The notes beneath the pieces are model-generated. The model was not told where the DNA came from, made no database searches, and saw nothing but the letters and a program-made list of their open reading frames with translations. A stretch of 7,971 nucleotides of DNA from Chthonomonadaceae bacterium (GTDB taxonomy: Bacteria > Armatimonadota > Chthonomonadetes > Chthonomonadales > Chthonomonadaceae), in the NCBI GenBank assembly GCA_025355115.1, contig JANXLO010000325.1, positions 1-7,971 of the forward strand, in the 5' to 3' direction. Shown here one piece after another: positions 1 to 6,365 of this stretch (positions within the stretch are counted from its first letter, which is position 1; the number at the start of each line of letters is the position of its first letter). A program made the position numbers and the translations under genes.

Positions 1-561
<561 letters not shown>

Positions 562-615
562 CTCGCTTATCCTGGGGTCTGCGCGGGCAGAAAATTTTTC
601 AGTCGAAATCAGATC

Positions 616-666
616 GCGTAGCATTCCGGCTTGCTCCGGAGCATTCGCGAGCTACGCTCCGTTTTT
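616..666 (+). promoter_or_regulatory. Competing hairpins with T-run upstream of the operon (attenuator-like)
   Basis: On the plus strand, CGGAGC (637-642) pairs with GCTCCG (656-661), a 6-bp stem with a 13-base loop followed directly by five T (662-666), the shape of a small intrinsic terminator. Two alternative stems compete with it: GCGTAGC (616-622) with GCTACGC (651-657), and TCCGG (625-629) with CCGGA (636-640). The segment also holds an imperfect direct repeat starting GCATTC (621-638 and 641-661, both ending GCTCCG). It sits in the divergent region, within the possible leader of the operon starting at 795 and, on the other strand, within the possible leader of the acetyl-CoA synthetase gene. 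Function is inferred from shape only; the stem is short and the loop large, so this may be chance in GC-rich DNA. I found no convincing -35/-10 pair in 562-794. Confidence 0.3.
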
Positions 667-781
667 CCACGTCACAGGCTATCATTCCTTCTTGCACCCT
701 CTATCGTCGGCTGACGCGACAGACAGGAAAAAGCGTATCTTCCGTCGAAAAGGTGAGCAGCAGTTTGAACAAATCGAACAC

Positions 782-787
782 GAGGAG
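782..787 (+). promoter_or_regulatory. Shine-Dalgarno site deciding the start at 795
   Basis: GAGGAG lies 7 bases before the ATG at 795. It is the best ribosome binding site in the divergent region and the reason to reject the much longer open frame, which extends upstream to an ATG at 555 and whose extra 80 residues look like random GC-rich translation. Confidence 0.8.
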
Positions 788-794
788 TAAGCTG

Positions 795-2183
795 ATGCTA
801 GCTGGCGTAAATCGACTGGTTGATCTGACGGATATGCAGTCGGAGACCCTGTCCGCTGAGGAAGAGGGCATTCGGAGGGCGGTGCAGAGAGGCGATCTCG
901 CGACGCTGGCGGCGGGCAACGGGCATTTTGCAGCGGTCGCGCGTGACGGGCAGACAGTGCGGCTTGCGCGAACCATCGGCGTGCCGCTGCGCTATTTTGT
1001 CGCGAAGATGTTTCACGGCCCGTTTCTCATCGCGTCGGATAGGATCGACACGCTCTTCGAGTGGTGCCAGCAGGAGAAGATTGGGTGGCAGTTCGACCCT
1101 CTCTATACCCGCATGGTTCCGGCGCACTATCTGGTCGAGATAGATCAGATCGGCTGCCCTGACCCCGCGCCGCGCTATCGACGTTTTTTCAATCCGAGCA
1201 TAGGCACTGGGCCAGCGGACAGGGACGAAACAGGGGCGGCCTATATCGAAGCCGCCTACGAGAGCCTGAAGTCCTGGCTTCAGTCGGTGCCGGACGGTGA
1301 GATGGTGGGGCTGGCCTTCTCCGGGGGCATCGACAGCACCTCGGTTCTGGTGTTGGCCCGTCATGCGCTTCAGGCCATGGGCCGCGATCCGGGGCTGATT
1401 CGGGCGTTCACACTCGATCTCGGGGGCGGCAAGGATGCGGCGCAGGCGGAAGCGGTCGTGCGTACTCTGGGGCTGGAGGCGCAGTGGGAGGCGATCCGAA
1501 TCCCGGCGGATCGGGTGAATCTGGAGGAGGCTATTCGAGTGATCGAGGACTATCATCCTCTGGACGTCGAGTGCGCGGCGGTCGCTCTCTGCCTACTGGA
1601 GGGGATACGGGAGCGTTACCCAACCCTCAAATATCTGCTCGACGGGGACGGCGGAGACGAGAACCTCAAATCCTACCCGCTAGAAGATTCCGACCTGACG
1701 CTCTCGAGCGTCCTGCGCAATCCGATGCTCTACCAGGAGGGCTGGGGCGTGGAGAACATGAAGCACAGCCTTACCTATTCCGGCGGTTTGTCGCGAGCCT
1801 ACGTCCGCACCTACGCGCCCGCCAAGAAATACGGCTTCGAGGCCTTCTCCCCGTACACCGCGCGCTCGGTCATAGCCGCCGCCCTCGCCATACCCTTTGA
1901 GACCGTGCTGAATGGCAGCGTCGAGCGCCTCTATACCCTCAAGCAGGAGGTCGTGAAGGCTGGGATAAAGTCAGTGACGGGCATTGAGATGCCCGCCTAC
2001 CCCAAACGCCGATTTCAGGACGGAGCGGGCGGCGATAACTATCGCGCCTGGAGAGTGAGCAAAGCCTGGTGCCGAAGCGCGTTCCTGAAGCAGTGGGAAG
2101 AGCGGCTAAGCGTAGCCTGGGATCCTCAGGGCGAACGCCTCTCAGGCAACGTTGTTCCTGCTGACCTGCAGCCCTCCCGCTGA
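795..2183 (+). CDS. Asparagine-synthetase-like amide/amidine-forming enzyme, degenerate glutaminase domain (462 aa)
   Basis: This is an ATP-pyrophosphatase-type synthetase of the AsnB superfamily, which adenylates a carboxylate and transfers it to an amine. The synthetase domain looks intact: PP-loop SGGIDS (176-181), an acidic motif DGDGGDEN (283-290) where AsnB has its GADE motif, and PKRRFQDGAG (403-412), which aligns with the AsnB segment QKEQFSDGVG, so Lys404 matches the catalytic lysine. The N-terminal domain (about 35-130) keeps the GATase-II-like pattern GHFAAVARDG, RTIGVPLRYF and DRIDTLFEW. It has no Met-Cys start, so the glutaminase nucleophile is absent. That resembles beta-lactam synthetase and lasso cyclases, which use an internal or other amine, but the sequence is not obviously either. 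Free ammonia or an amino acid could be the nucleophile. It is the first gene of a three-gene operon, and its TGA overlaps the next ATG by one base (TGATG). Superfamily is secure; substrate unknown. Confidence 0.85.
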   Translation: MLAGVNRLVDLTDMQSETLSAEEEGIRRAVQRGDLATLAAGNGHFAAVARDGQTVRLARTIGVPLRYFVAKMFHGPFLIASDRIDTLFEWCQQEKIGWQFDPLYTRMVPAHYLVEIDQIGCPDPAPRYRRFFNPSIGTGPADRDETGAAYIEAAYESLKSWLQSVPDGEMVGLAFSGGIDSTSVLVLARHALQAMGRDPGLIRAFTLDLGGGKDAAQAEAVVRTLGLEAQWEAIRIPADRVNLEEAIRVIEDYHPLDVECAAVALCLLEGIRERYPTLKYLLDGDGGDENLKSYPLEDSDLTLSSVLRNPMLYQEGWGVENMKHSLTYSGGLSRAYVRTYAPAKKYGFEAFSPYTARSVIAAALAIPFETVLNGSVERLYTLKQEVVKAGIKSVTGIEMPAYPKRRFQDGAGGDNYRAWRVSKAWCRSAFLKQWEERLSVAWDPQGERLSGNVVPADLQPSR

Positions 2184-3175
2184 TGCAGGCCGTTTCCACT
2201 CAGACACTATCCGAGGCAGAAGTCTACCCCAACTCCTCCGCCGAGCGGACGCGCTGGATTCTTCAACGGCGAGGGCCAAAGAACGATCTTCATACGTCGG
2301 TTCCCTACGCCTTCCTGTGGGAGGAGGAGATCGGCGCGAGCGGTGAGATGCTGCCGACCGCGACGCTCTTTCTGACCAACAGGGAGTGCCCGTACCGTTG
2401 CCTGATGTGCGACCTCTGGAAAAACACCACGGACAGCCGGGTTCCGCCCGGCTCCATCCCCGCGCAGATCACTTATGCGTTGGATCGCCTGCCCGCTGCT
2501 CGGCAGATCAAGTTCTACAATGCCGGAAGCTTCTTCGACAATCAGGCGATCCCTCCGGAGGACGATGCGGAAATCGCCCGACTGGTCTCGCGCTTCGAGC
2601 GGGCAATCGTGGAATCCCATCCTGCTTTTATCGGCGAGCGCTGCCATCGCTTCGCGGCGAGTCTCAACGGAAAGCTGGAGGTTGCCATCGGACTGGAGAC
2701 AGTGCATCCCCAAACGTTGGCGCTACTGAATAAGCGATTCACAGTCGCGGATTTCGAACGCAGTGCCGCATTCTTAACCCGCAACGGCATCGATCTGCGT
2801 GTATTTCTCCTGCTCCGACCGCCATTCATGACGGAGCAGGAGGGCGTGCAATGGGCAGAGGAGTCGTTGCGAGTCGCCTTCAACAGCGGTGCGACGGTCT
2901 GTTGCCTCATCCCCACACGAGGCGGCAATGGCGCGATGGAGAATTTGGCGGAGGCGGGCCTGTTCACGCCGCCCTCAATTTCCTCCTTGGAGCGCGCACA
3001 GGAGCACGGGCTGGAACTTCGACAAGGCCGCGTCTTCGCCGACCTGTGGGACATCGAGTCCTTTTACCAGTGCGTCTGTGCGCCTGCCCGCGTGGAGAGA
3101 CTCATCGCGATGAATCGAACACAACGGATCGCACCGCCGATCCGCTGTGCGCTCTGCGCAGGAGCGAAGGCATGA
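2183..3175 (+). CDS. Radical SAM enzyme resembling the archaeosine-forming RaSEA (TIGR01210-like) family (330 aa)
   Basis: Radical SAM enzymes use a [4Fe-4S] cluster to cleave S-adenosylmethionine and start radical chemistry. The cluster motif is C69-PYR-C73-LM-C76, a CX3CX2C. Further motifs are IKFYNAGSFFD (109-119), IVESHP (142-147), LEVAIGLET (165-173), LLRPPF (210-215), IPTRGGNGAME (243-253) and GRVFADLWD (282-290). From memory this order fits the Elp3/MiaB-like group that includes archaeal RaSEA, which cleaves the lysine adduct of preQ0 in tRNA to give archaeosine. Four C-terminal cysteines (C297, C299, C322, C325) could bind zinc or a second cluster. No clear Shine-Dalgarno site precedes the ATG, so translation is probably coupled to the upstream gene through TGATG. 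The residues before the cluster motif (about 25-60) look conserved in the family, which supports this start over the ATG at 2347. Radical SAM is certain; the RaSEA-like subfamily is likely; the same substrate as RaSEA is unproven. Confidence 0.85.
   Translation: MQAVSTQTLSEAEVYPNSSAERTRWILQRRGPKNDLHTSVPYAFLWEEEIGASGEMLPTATLFLTNRECPYRCLMCDLWKNTTDSRVPPGSIPAQITYALDRLPAARQIKFYNAGSFFDNQAIPPEDDAEIARLVSRFERAIVESHPAFIGERCHRFAASLNGKLEVAIGLETVHPQTLALLNKRFTVADFERSAAFLTRNGIDLRVFLLLRPPFMTEQEGVQWAEESLRVAFNSGATVCCLIPTRGGNGAMENLAEAGLFTPPSISSLERAQEHGLELRQGRVFADLWDIESFYQCVCAPARVERLIAMNRTQRIAPPIRCALCAGAKA
3160..3164 (+). promoter_or_regulatory. Shine-Dalgarno site for the FAD protein gene
   Basis: AGGAG lies 7 bases before the ATG at 3172, inside the end of the radical SAM gene. 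With the ATGA overlap it sets the start of the flavoprotein at 3172 rather than at the earlier in-frame ATG at 2851, which lies deep within the upstream gene. Confidence 0.8.
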
Positions 3176-4761
3176 AGACAGACTTTGATCTCGCCATCAT
3201 CGGCTCGGGCTTTGGCGGCTCTATTCTCGCGATGATCGCCCGTCGGCTGGGTCTTTCCGTCGTTCTGCTGGAGCGCGGGCATCATCCGCGCTTCGCTATC
3301 GGAGAGTCCACGTCCCCGCTGATGAATCTGCTGATGGAGCAGCTTGCCCTCCGCTACGATCTGCCTCGCCTCCTGCCCCTCATTACCTACGGCTCCTGGC
3401 AACGCGCTTATCCTGACATCGTGTGCGGGCTGAAGCGGGGCTTTACGTACTATCACCATGAGGCAGGCCAGTCCTACCGAGTCGCTCCAGACAGAGCCAA
3501 TCAGCTGCTTGTAGCGGCCAGCCCTTGCGACGAATTGGGGGACACCCACTGGCTGCGCTCCGACGTAGATGATTTTCTGATGCGGGAGGCAGTGGCACTG
3601 GGCGCGGATTATCTCGACCAAACCCAACTGCACTCCGGCACGTTCAGTGAGGAGGGCTGCATACTGACAGGCGAGCGGGCCGGGCTGCCACTCCATATTA
3701 CCGCGCGATTCGTGGTCGATGCGAGCGGGCCGGGTGGCTTTCTCGCCCGAGCCTTGAATCTGCCGCGAGGCGGATTCGCTGGCTATCCTGCCACCGTAGC
3801 GCTCTATTCACACTTCACCGGCGTCAGTCGGTGCGAGACTGTTGGACCCTTCCGAACGAGCGAAACCCCACCCTATCCGCCGGACGATGCGGCTCTGCAT
3901 CATGTTTTCGACGGCGGCTGGATGTGGGTGCTGCGCTTCAACAACGGTGTGACCAGCGCAGGGATCGCCGTAGAGCAGAGACTGGCAGAAGAGCTGCAGC
4001 TCGACGCGAGTGCGTCTGCCTGGGGACGTTTTCTGCGCCGCTTCCCGTCGATAGCCGAGCAGTTCTCGGACGCTCTTCCGGTGCAGCCGTTCGTCTACGC
4101 GCCTCGGATCGCTTCGAGAGTGGAGACGGTGACGGGGCCAGGATGGGCGATGCTGCCCTCCGCAGCCGCCTTCGTCGATCCGCTGTTCAGCACGGGCATG
4201 CCGCTCACTTTGCTGGGGATTGAGCGGCTGTCGAGCATTTTTGCGGAGACATGGGGCACGAACGCGCTCGCGCAGCGAGTTCAGGAGTACGGGGAGGTCA
4301 CAATTCAGGAGGCGGACTGGACCGCGCAGTTCGTCGCCGGAAGCTACGCTGGAATGGCGGACTTCCCGCTCTTCAGCAACTTCTCCATGTTTTACTTTGC
4401 CGCCGCAAGCTACGCTGAGATGTCGCGCCGGGTGGAGAATGGACCGAGACTGAAACACTATCTCGCGGCAGACCGACCCCCCTTTGCCGAAGGCGTGACT
4501 CAGTGCGCTCGCCTGCTGCGCGATCACGCCTGCGTCGGCAGACCGGTTAACATTGAGGCCTTCGCTCAACAGGTGTCGCAATCCGCAGCCTGCCTGAACA
4601 TTGCCGGACTATGCGATCCCAGCAAGCGCAACTGGTACCCGGTTGATATGGAGGATGTGATCGAAAACGCCAGGCTGCTAGAAATGACACCGGAGGAGAT
4701 GAGGAAGATTGTGGCAACAGCTCCATGGGCGCAAGGAGCAATTCCGCCCAGTCATAGCTAA
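3172..4761 (+). CDS. FAD-dependent oxidoreductase of the flavin halogenase/monooxygenase fold (529 aa)
   Basis: This is a GR2-type FAD protein. The dinucleotide-binding fold opens at the N-terminus: DLAIIGSGFGGSILAMIARR (6-25) with GSGFGG at 11-16, then LLERG (32-36). GESTSPL (44-50) matches the GEST/GEAT-P motif of flavin-dependent halogenases and geranylgeranyl-reductase-like proteins. Lys88 in GLKRGFTYYHHE (86-97) lies near where the halogenase catalytic lysine would fall. GGWMWVLRF (248-256) resembles the halogenase WxWxIP motif but lacks the proline. AAAFVDPLFSTGMPLTL (331-347) is the second FAD-contact motif. The length fits tryptophan-halogenase-like proteins (about 500-540 aa). It ends the operon and overlaps the radical SAM gene by 4 bp (ATGA). 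No signal peptide or membrane segment is evident. Halogenation, hydroxylation and simple oxidation all remain possible; no flavin reductase gene is nearby. FAD binding is secure, halogenase activity is not. Confidence 0.85.
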   Translation: MKTDFDLAIIGSGFGGSILAMIARRLGLSVVLLERGHHPRFAIGESTSPLMNLLMEQLALRYDLPRLLPLITYGSWQRAYPDIVCGLKRGFTYYHHEAGQSYRVAPDRANQLLVAASPCDELGDTHWLRSDVDDFLMREAVALGADYLDQTQLHSGTFSEEGCILTGERAGLPLHITARFVVDASGPGGFLARALNLPRGGFAGYPATVALYSHFTGVSRCETVGPFRTSETPPYPPDDAALHHVFDGGWMWVLRFNNGVTSAGIAVEQRLAEELQLDASASAWGRFLRRFPSIAEQFSDALPVQPFVYAPRIASRVETVTGPGWAMLPSAAAFVDPLFSTGMPLTLLGIERLSSIFAETWGTNALAQRVQEYGEVTIQEADWTAQFVAGSYAGMADFPLFSNFSMFYFAAASYAEMSRRVENGPRLKHYLAADRPPFAEGVTQCARLLRDHACVGRPVNIEAFAQQVSQSAACLNIAGLCDPSKRNWYPVDMEDVIENARLLEMTPEEMRKIVATAPWAQGAIPPSHS

Positions 4762-4856
4762 AAAATCGTGAGTAAAAATGCCTATGGGAGCCTGCGAGTG
4801 TAGACCGGAACCAGTTGCAGCCTGAGCAGTGGGACGAAGAAAAATAGAGTTGGATA

Positions 4857-4885
4857 GAGGCTACTGGCGATGTGCCGGTAGCCTC
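4857..4885. terminator. 12-bp hairpin between convergent genes, probable bidirectional terminator
   Basis: GAGGCTACTGGC (4857-4868) pairs with GCCGGTAGCCTC (4874-4885) around a 5-base loop. All pairs are Watson-Crick except one T-G wobble. It sits between two convergent genes ending at 4761 and 4916. Read on the minus strand, the hairpin is followed about 12 bases later by a short T-run (complement of AAAAA at 4840-4844), which is displaced from the ideal position; on the plus strand no T-run follows. Termination is inferred from position and stem strength. The rest of 4762-4915 holds nothing I recognise. Confidence 0.55.
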
Positions 4886-4915
4886 TGCAAGATGATGCGA
4901 GTGGAGAGAAGCCCG

Positions 4916-5272
4916 TTAGCTGGCGTAAAGGAAAATCTCTTCGGCGATTTTGCCTTCGCGGACCGTGTAGAGTGCGATCTCGTGCATCGCGTGCCGTGAA
5001 CCGGACTGCTTTTCCGTCACGTCGTAGTTGAAATCGACAGCGAAAAAATCGCCGTTGATGAACGGGCCTGTCACTACGGCAGTATGGACTTCCATGCTGT
5101 TTTTGAACCACTCCGACTTCGCGAGCATTGCGTCAATGCCTGTAGACACGGGATTCGGCCCCATCGCTTCGGTGCTTTTGATGTCCTGCGCGTAGAGGCT
5201 TCTGATCGCGTCATCATTTTTGCCTTCGCGGCAAAGGCGCACGAGTTCGTCTGCGATCTCTTTTACTGTCAT
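4916..5272 (-). CDS. NTF2/SnoaL-like small protein (118 aa)
   Basis: A compact protein with the helix-then-curved-sheet pattern of the NTF2-like superfamily. Helical start VKEIADELVRLCREGKNDDA (3-22), then LYAQDI (26-31), GIDAMLAKSEWFKNSM (45-60), and beta-rich stretches ending in HEIALYTVREGKIAEEIFLY (97-116). The 'ALYTVREGKI.EE.FL' ending is characteristic of SnoaL-like and related domains. Members bind small hydrophobic ligands or act as isomerases, cyclases or hydrolases; the fold alone does not tell which. The start is supported by GGAG (minus strand, 5283-5280), 7 bases before the ATG. The gene is 133 bp downstream of the nitronate monooxygenase gene on the same strand, so it may be the last gene of that unit or have its own promoter. 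It is convergent to the flavoprotein operon; no functional link is shown. Confidence 0.8.
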   Translation of the reverse strand: MTVKEIADELVRLCREGKNDDAIRSLYAQDIKSTEAMGPNPVSTGIDAMLAKSEWFKNSMEVHTAVVTGPFINGDFFAVDFNYDVTEKQSGSRHAMHEIALYTVREGKIAEEIFLYAS

Positions 5273-5405
5273 TATATATCTCCGTTTCTCTGCCCATGAG
5301 GCGGTTCACGTCATTCTGCACCCTTAGTCGGGCGAACAGTGAATTGTACCCCATATAATGCTCAGTGGCCGAAGCACTTTCTTTCCCTTATTGAGGGTCT
5401 AAAAT

Positions 5406-6365
5406 TCAGATACCGTTTTCGGCCTCGTGCCAGAGACGGCGGAGCAGGTCGCTTGCGTTGGGAATGTCCTGGATGGAGGCGCAGCCGGCTCCTGCGTAGA
5501 GGCACATGTCGCCGATCTCTCCGGTGAAGCCATGGCGGGGAGCAGTGTCGGCGTAGCGGAGGATAGGTTCTCCGGCGGCGTTCCGTCCGACGACTTGCCC
5601 TTCACCGGGGCGGTTACCGTGGGGCGGTGATCCGGCGGCCTCCCATCGCTCGAGAGTCGGATTTCGGAGGACACGGTGCGCGGCGTACGGCCAGTCTCCG
5701 TCGAAGCATACTGTCAGGGCGGTCTGCTCGGCCCGTGCCGCGACGAGTTGCGCCTTGTATTCGGGATGAGCGCGGCTCTCCTGCGTGGCGACGAAACGGG
5801 TTCCGAGCATGACGCCTGTCGCGCCAGCAGACAGCAGGCGGGCGATGTCTTTGCCGTCCCCTGCGCCCCCTGCCGCGATGACCGGCACTCCCTCCGACGC
5901 CTCGATGACCTGCGGCAGCAGCGACAGCAGCGGCTGCGACGACTGCACATGCCCGCCCGCCTCGATGCCCTGGCAGACGAGGAAGTCCACGCCAAGCTGA
6001 ACCATTCGTCTTGCGCCTTCGGCGCTAGCCACCTGCACGCCGACCTTCGCGCCCGCCGCTCGAACCTGGGCGAGATAAGGGGATGGATCGCCCCAGGAGA
6101 ACGTCACGACGGGAGCTCCTGCTTCGAGGGCAGCGGTGAGGGAGTTGGGAGGAAAAGCGAGCGCGAAGTTGACTTGAAACGGTCGGGCGGTCATAGCGCG
6201 AACTTCCAGAACCTGCGCGGTGGCCTGCTCAGGGGAGGCCCAGGTGAGGGCCATCGCTCCCATGCCTCCCGCCCCTGATACGGCGCCCGCTAGCTCCGGC
6301 CCGGCGATGCTGCCTGTCGGAGCCTGCCAGACGGGGTAGTCCAGCCCGAATAGAGGCTGCCTCAT
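5406..6365 (-). CDS. Nitronate monooxygenase-like FMN enzyme (319 aa)
   Basis: This is a TIM-barrel FMN enzyme of the nitronate monooxygenase (old name 2-nitropropane dioxygenase) family, which oxidises alkyl nitronates; related members are FabK-type enoyl-ACP reductases. Motifs in order: QAPTGSIAGPELAGAVSGAG (14-33), where a substrate-facing loop follows strand 1; FQVNFAL (63-69); VTFSWG (87-92); QGIEAGGH (132-139), whose His139 matches the catalytic histidine of the family; AAGGAGDG (164-171) and GVMLGTRFVATQES (184-197), the FMN phosphate-binding loops. Length is normal for the family (about 310-360 aa). The start overlaps the stop of the upstream gene by 4 bp (ATGA), with a GGAAG site 7 bases before it (minus strand 6377-6373), so it is translated with the Enzyme I-like gene. 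No strong terminator follows; CCCT/AGGG near 5387-5399 gives only a 4-bp stem. Family is secure; substrate unknown. Confidence 0.88.
   Translation of the reverse strand: MRQPLFGLDYPVWQAPTGSIAGPELAGAVSGAGGMGAMALTWASPEQATAQVLEVRAMTARPFQVNFALAFPPNSLTAALEAGAPVVTFSWGDPSPYLAQVRAAGAKVGVQVASAEGARRMVQLGVDFLVCQGIEAGGHVQSSQPLLSLLPQVIEASEGVPVIAAGGAGDGKDIARLLSAGATGVMLGTRFVATQESRAHPEYKAQLVAARAEQTALTVCFDGDWPYAAHRVLRNPTLERWEAAGSPPHGNRPGEGQVVGRNAAGEPILRYADTAPRHGFTGEIGDMCLYAGAGCASIQDIPNASDLLRRLWHEAENGI

Noticed and set aside
562..624. In-frame ATG at 624 as a longer start for acetyl-CoA synthetase
   Set aside because: It would add 21 residues that do not resemble Acs and would place the competing hairpins inside the coding region; the ATG at 561 has an AGGA site at proper distance.
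700..794. Possible precursor peptide for a lasso-type or other RiPP before the AsnB-like gene
   Set aside because: The short frame ending at 790 (from 479) mostly overlaps the divergent gene, has no leader-like or core-like pattern, and the operon has no leader peptidase or recognition-domain gene.
798..1556. 252-codon minus-strand frame opposite the AsnB-like gene
   Set aside because: It is antisense to a gene with clear catalytic motifs and shows no recognisable motif itself.
3064..4581. Long minus-strand frames at 3064-3696 and 3808-4581
   Set aside because: They lie antisense to the flavoprotein gene (the first also reaches into the end of the radical SAM gene), carry no family motifs and have His/Arg/Gln-rich composition typical of shadow frames in GC-rich DNA.
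798..4928. Shared 13-mer TAGCTGGCGTAAA at 798-810 and 4916-4928
   Set aside because: One shared 13-mer in an 8-kb window is near chance expectation, and both copies lie in unrelated coding sequence.
5343..5359. TATAAT on the plus strand and TACAAT on the minus strand between 5341 and 5360 as promoters
   Set aside because: No plus-strand gene starts downstream, and neither box has a recognisable -35 at 16-18 bases. The minus-strand box could serve the NTF2-like gene but the support is too weak to list.
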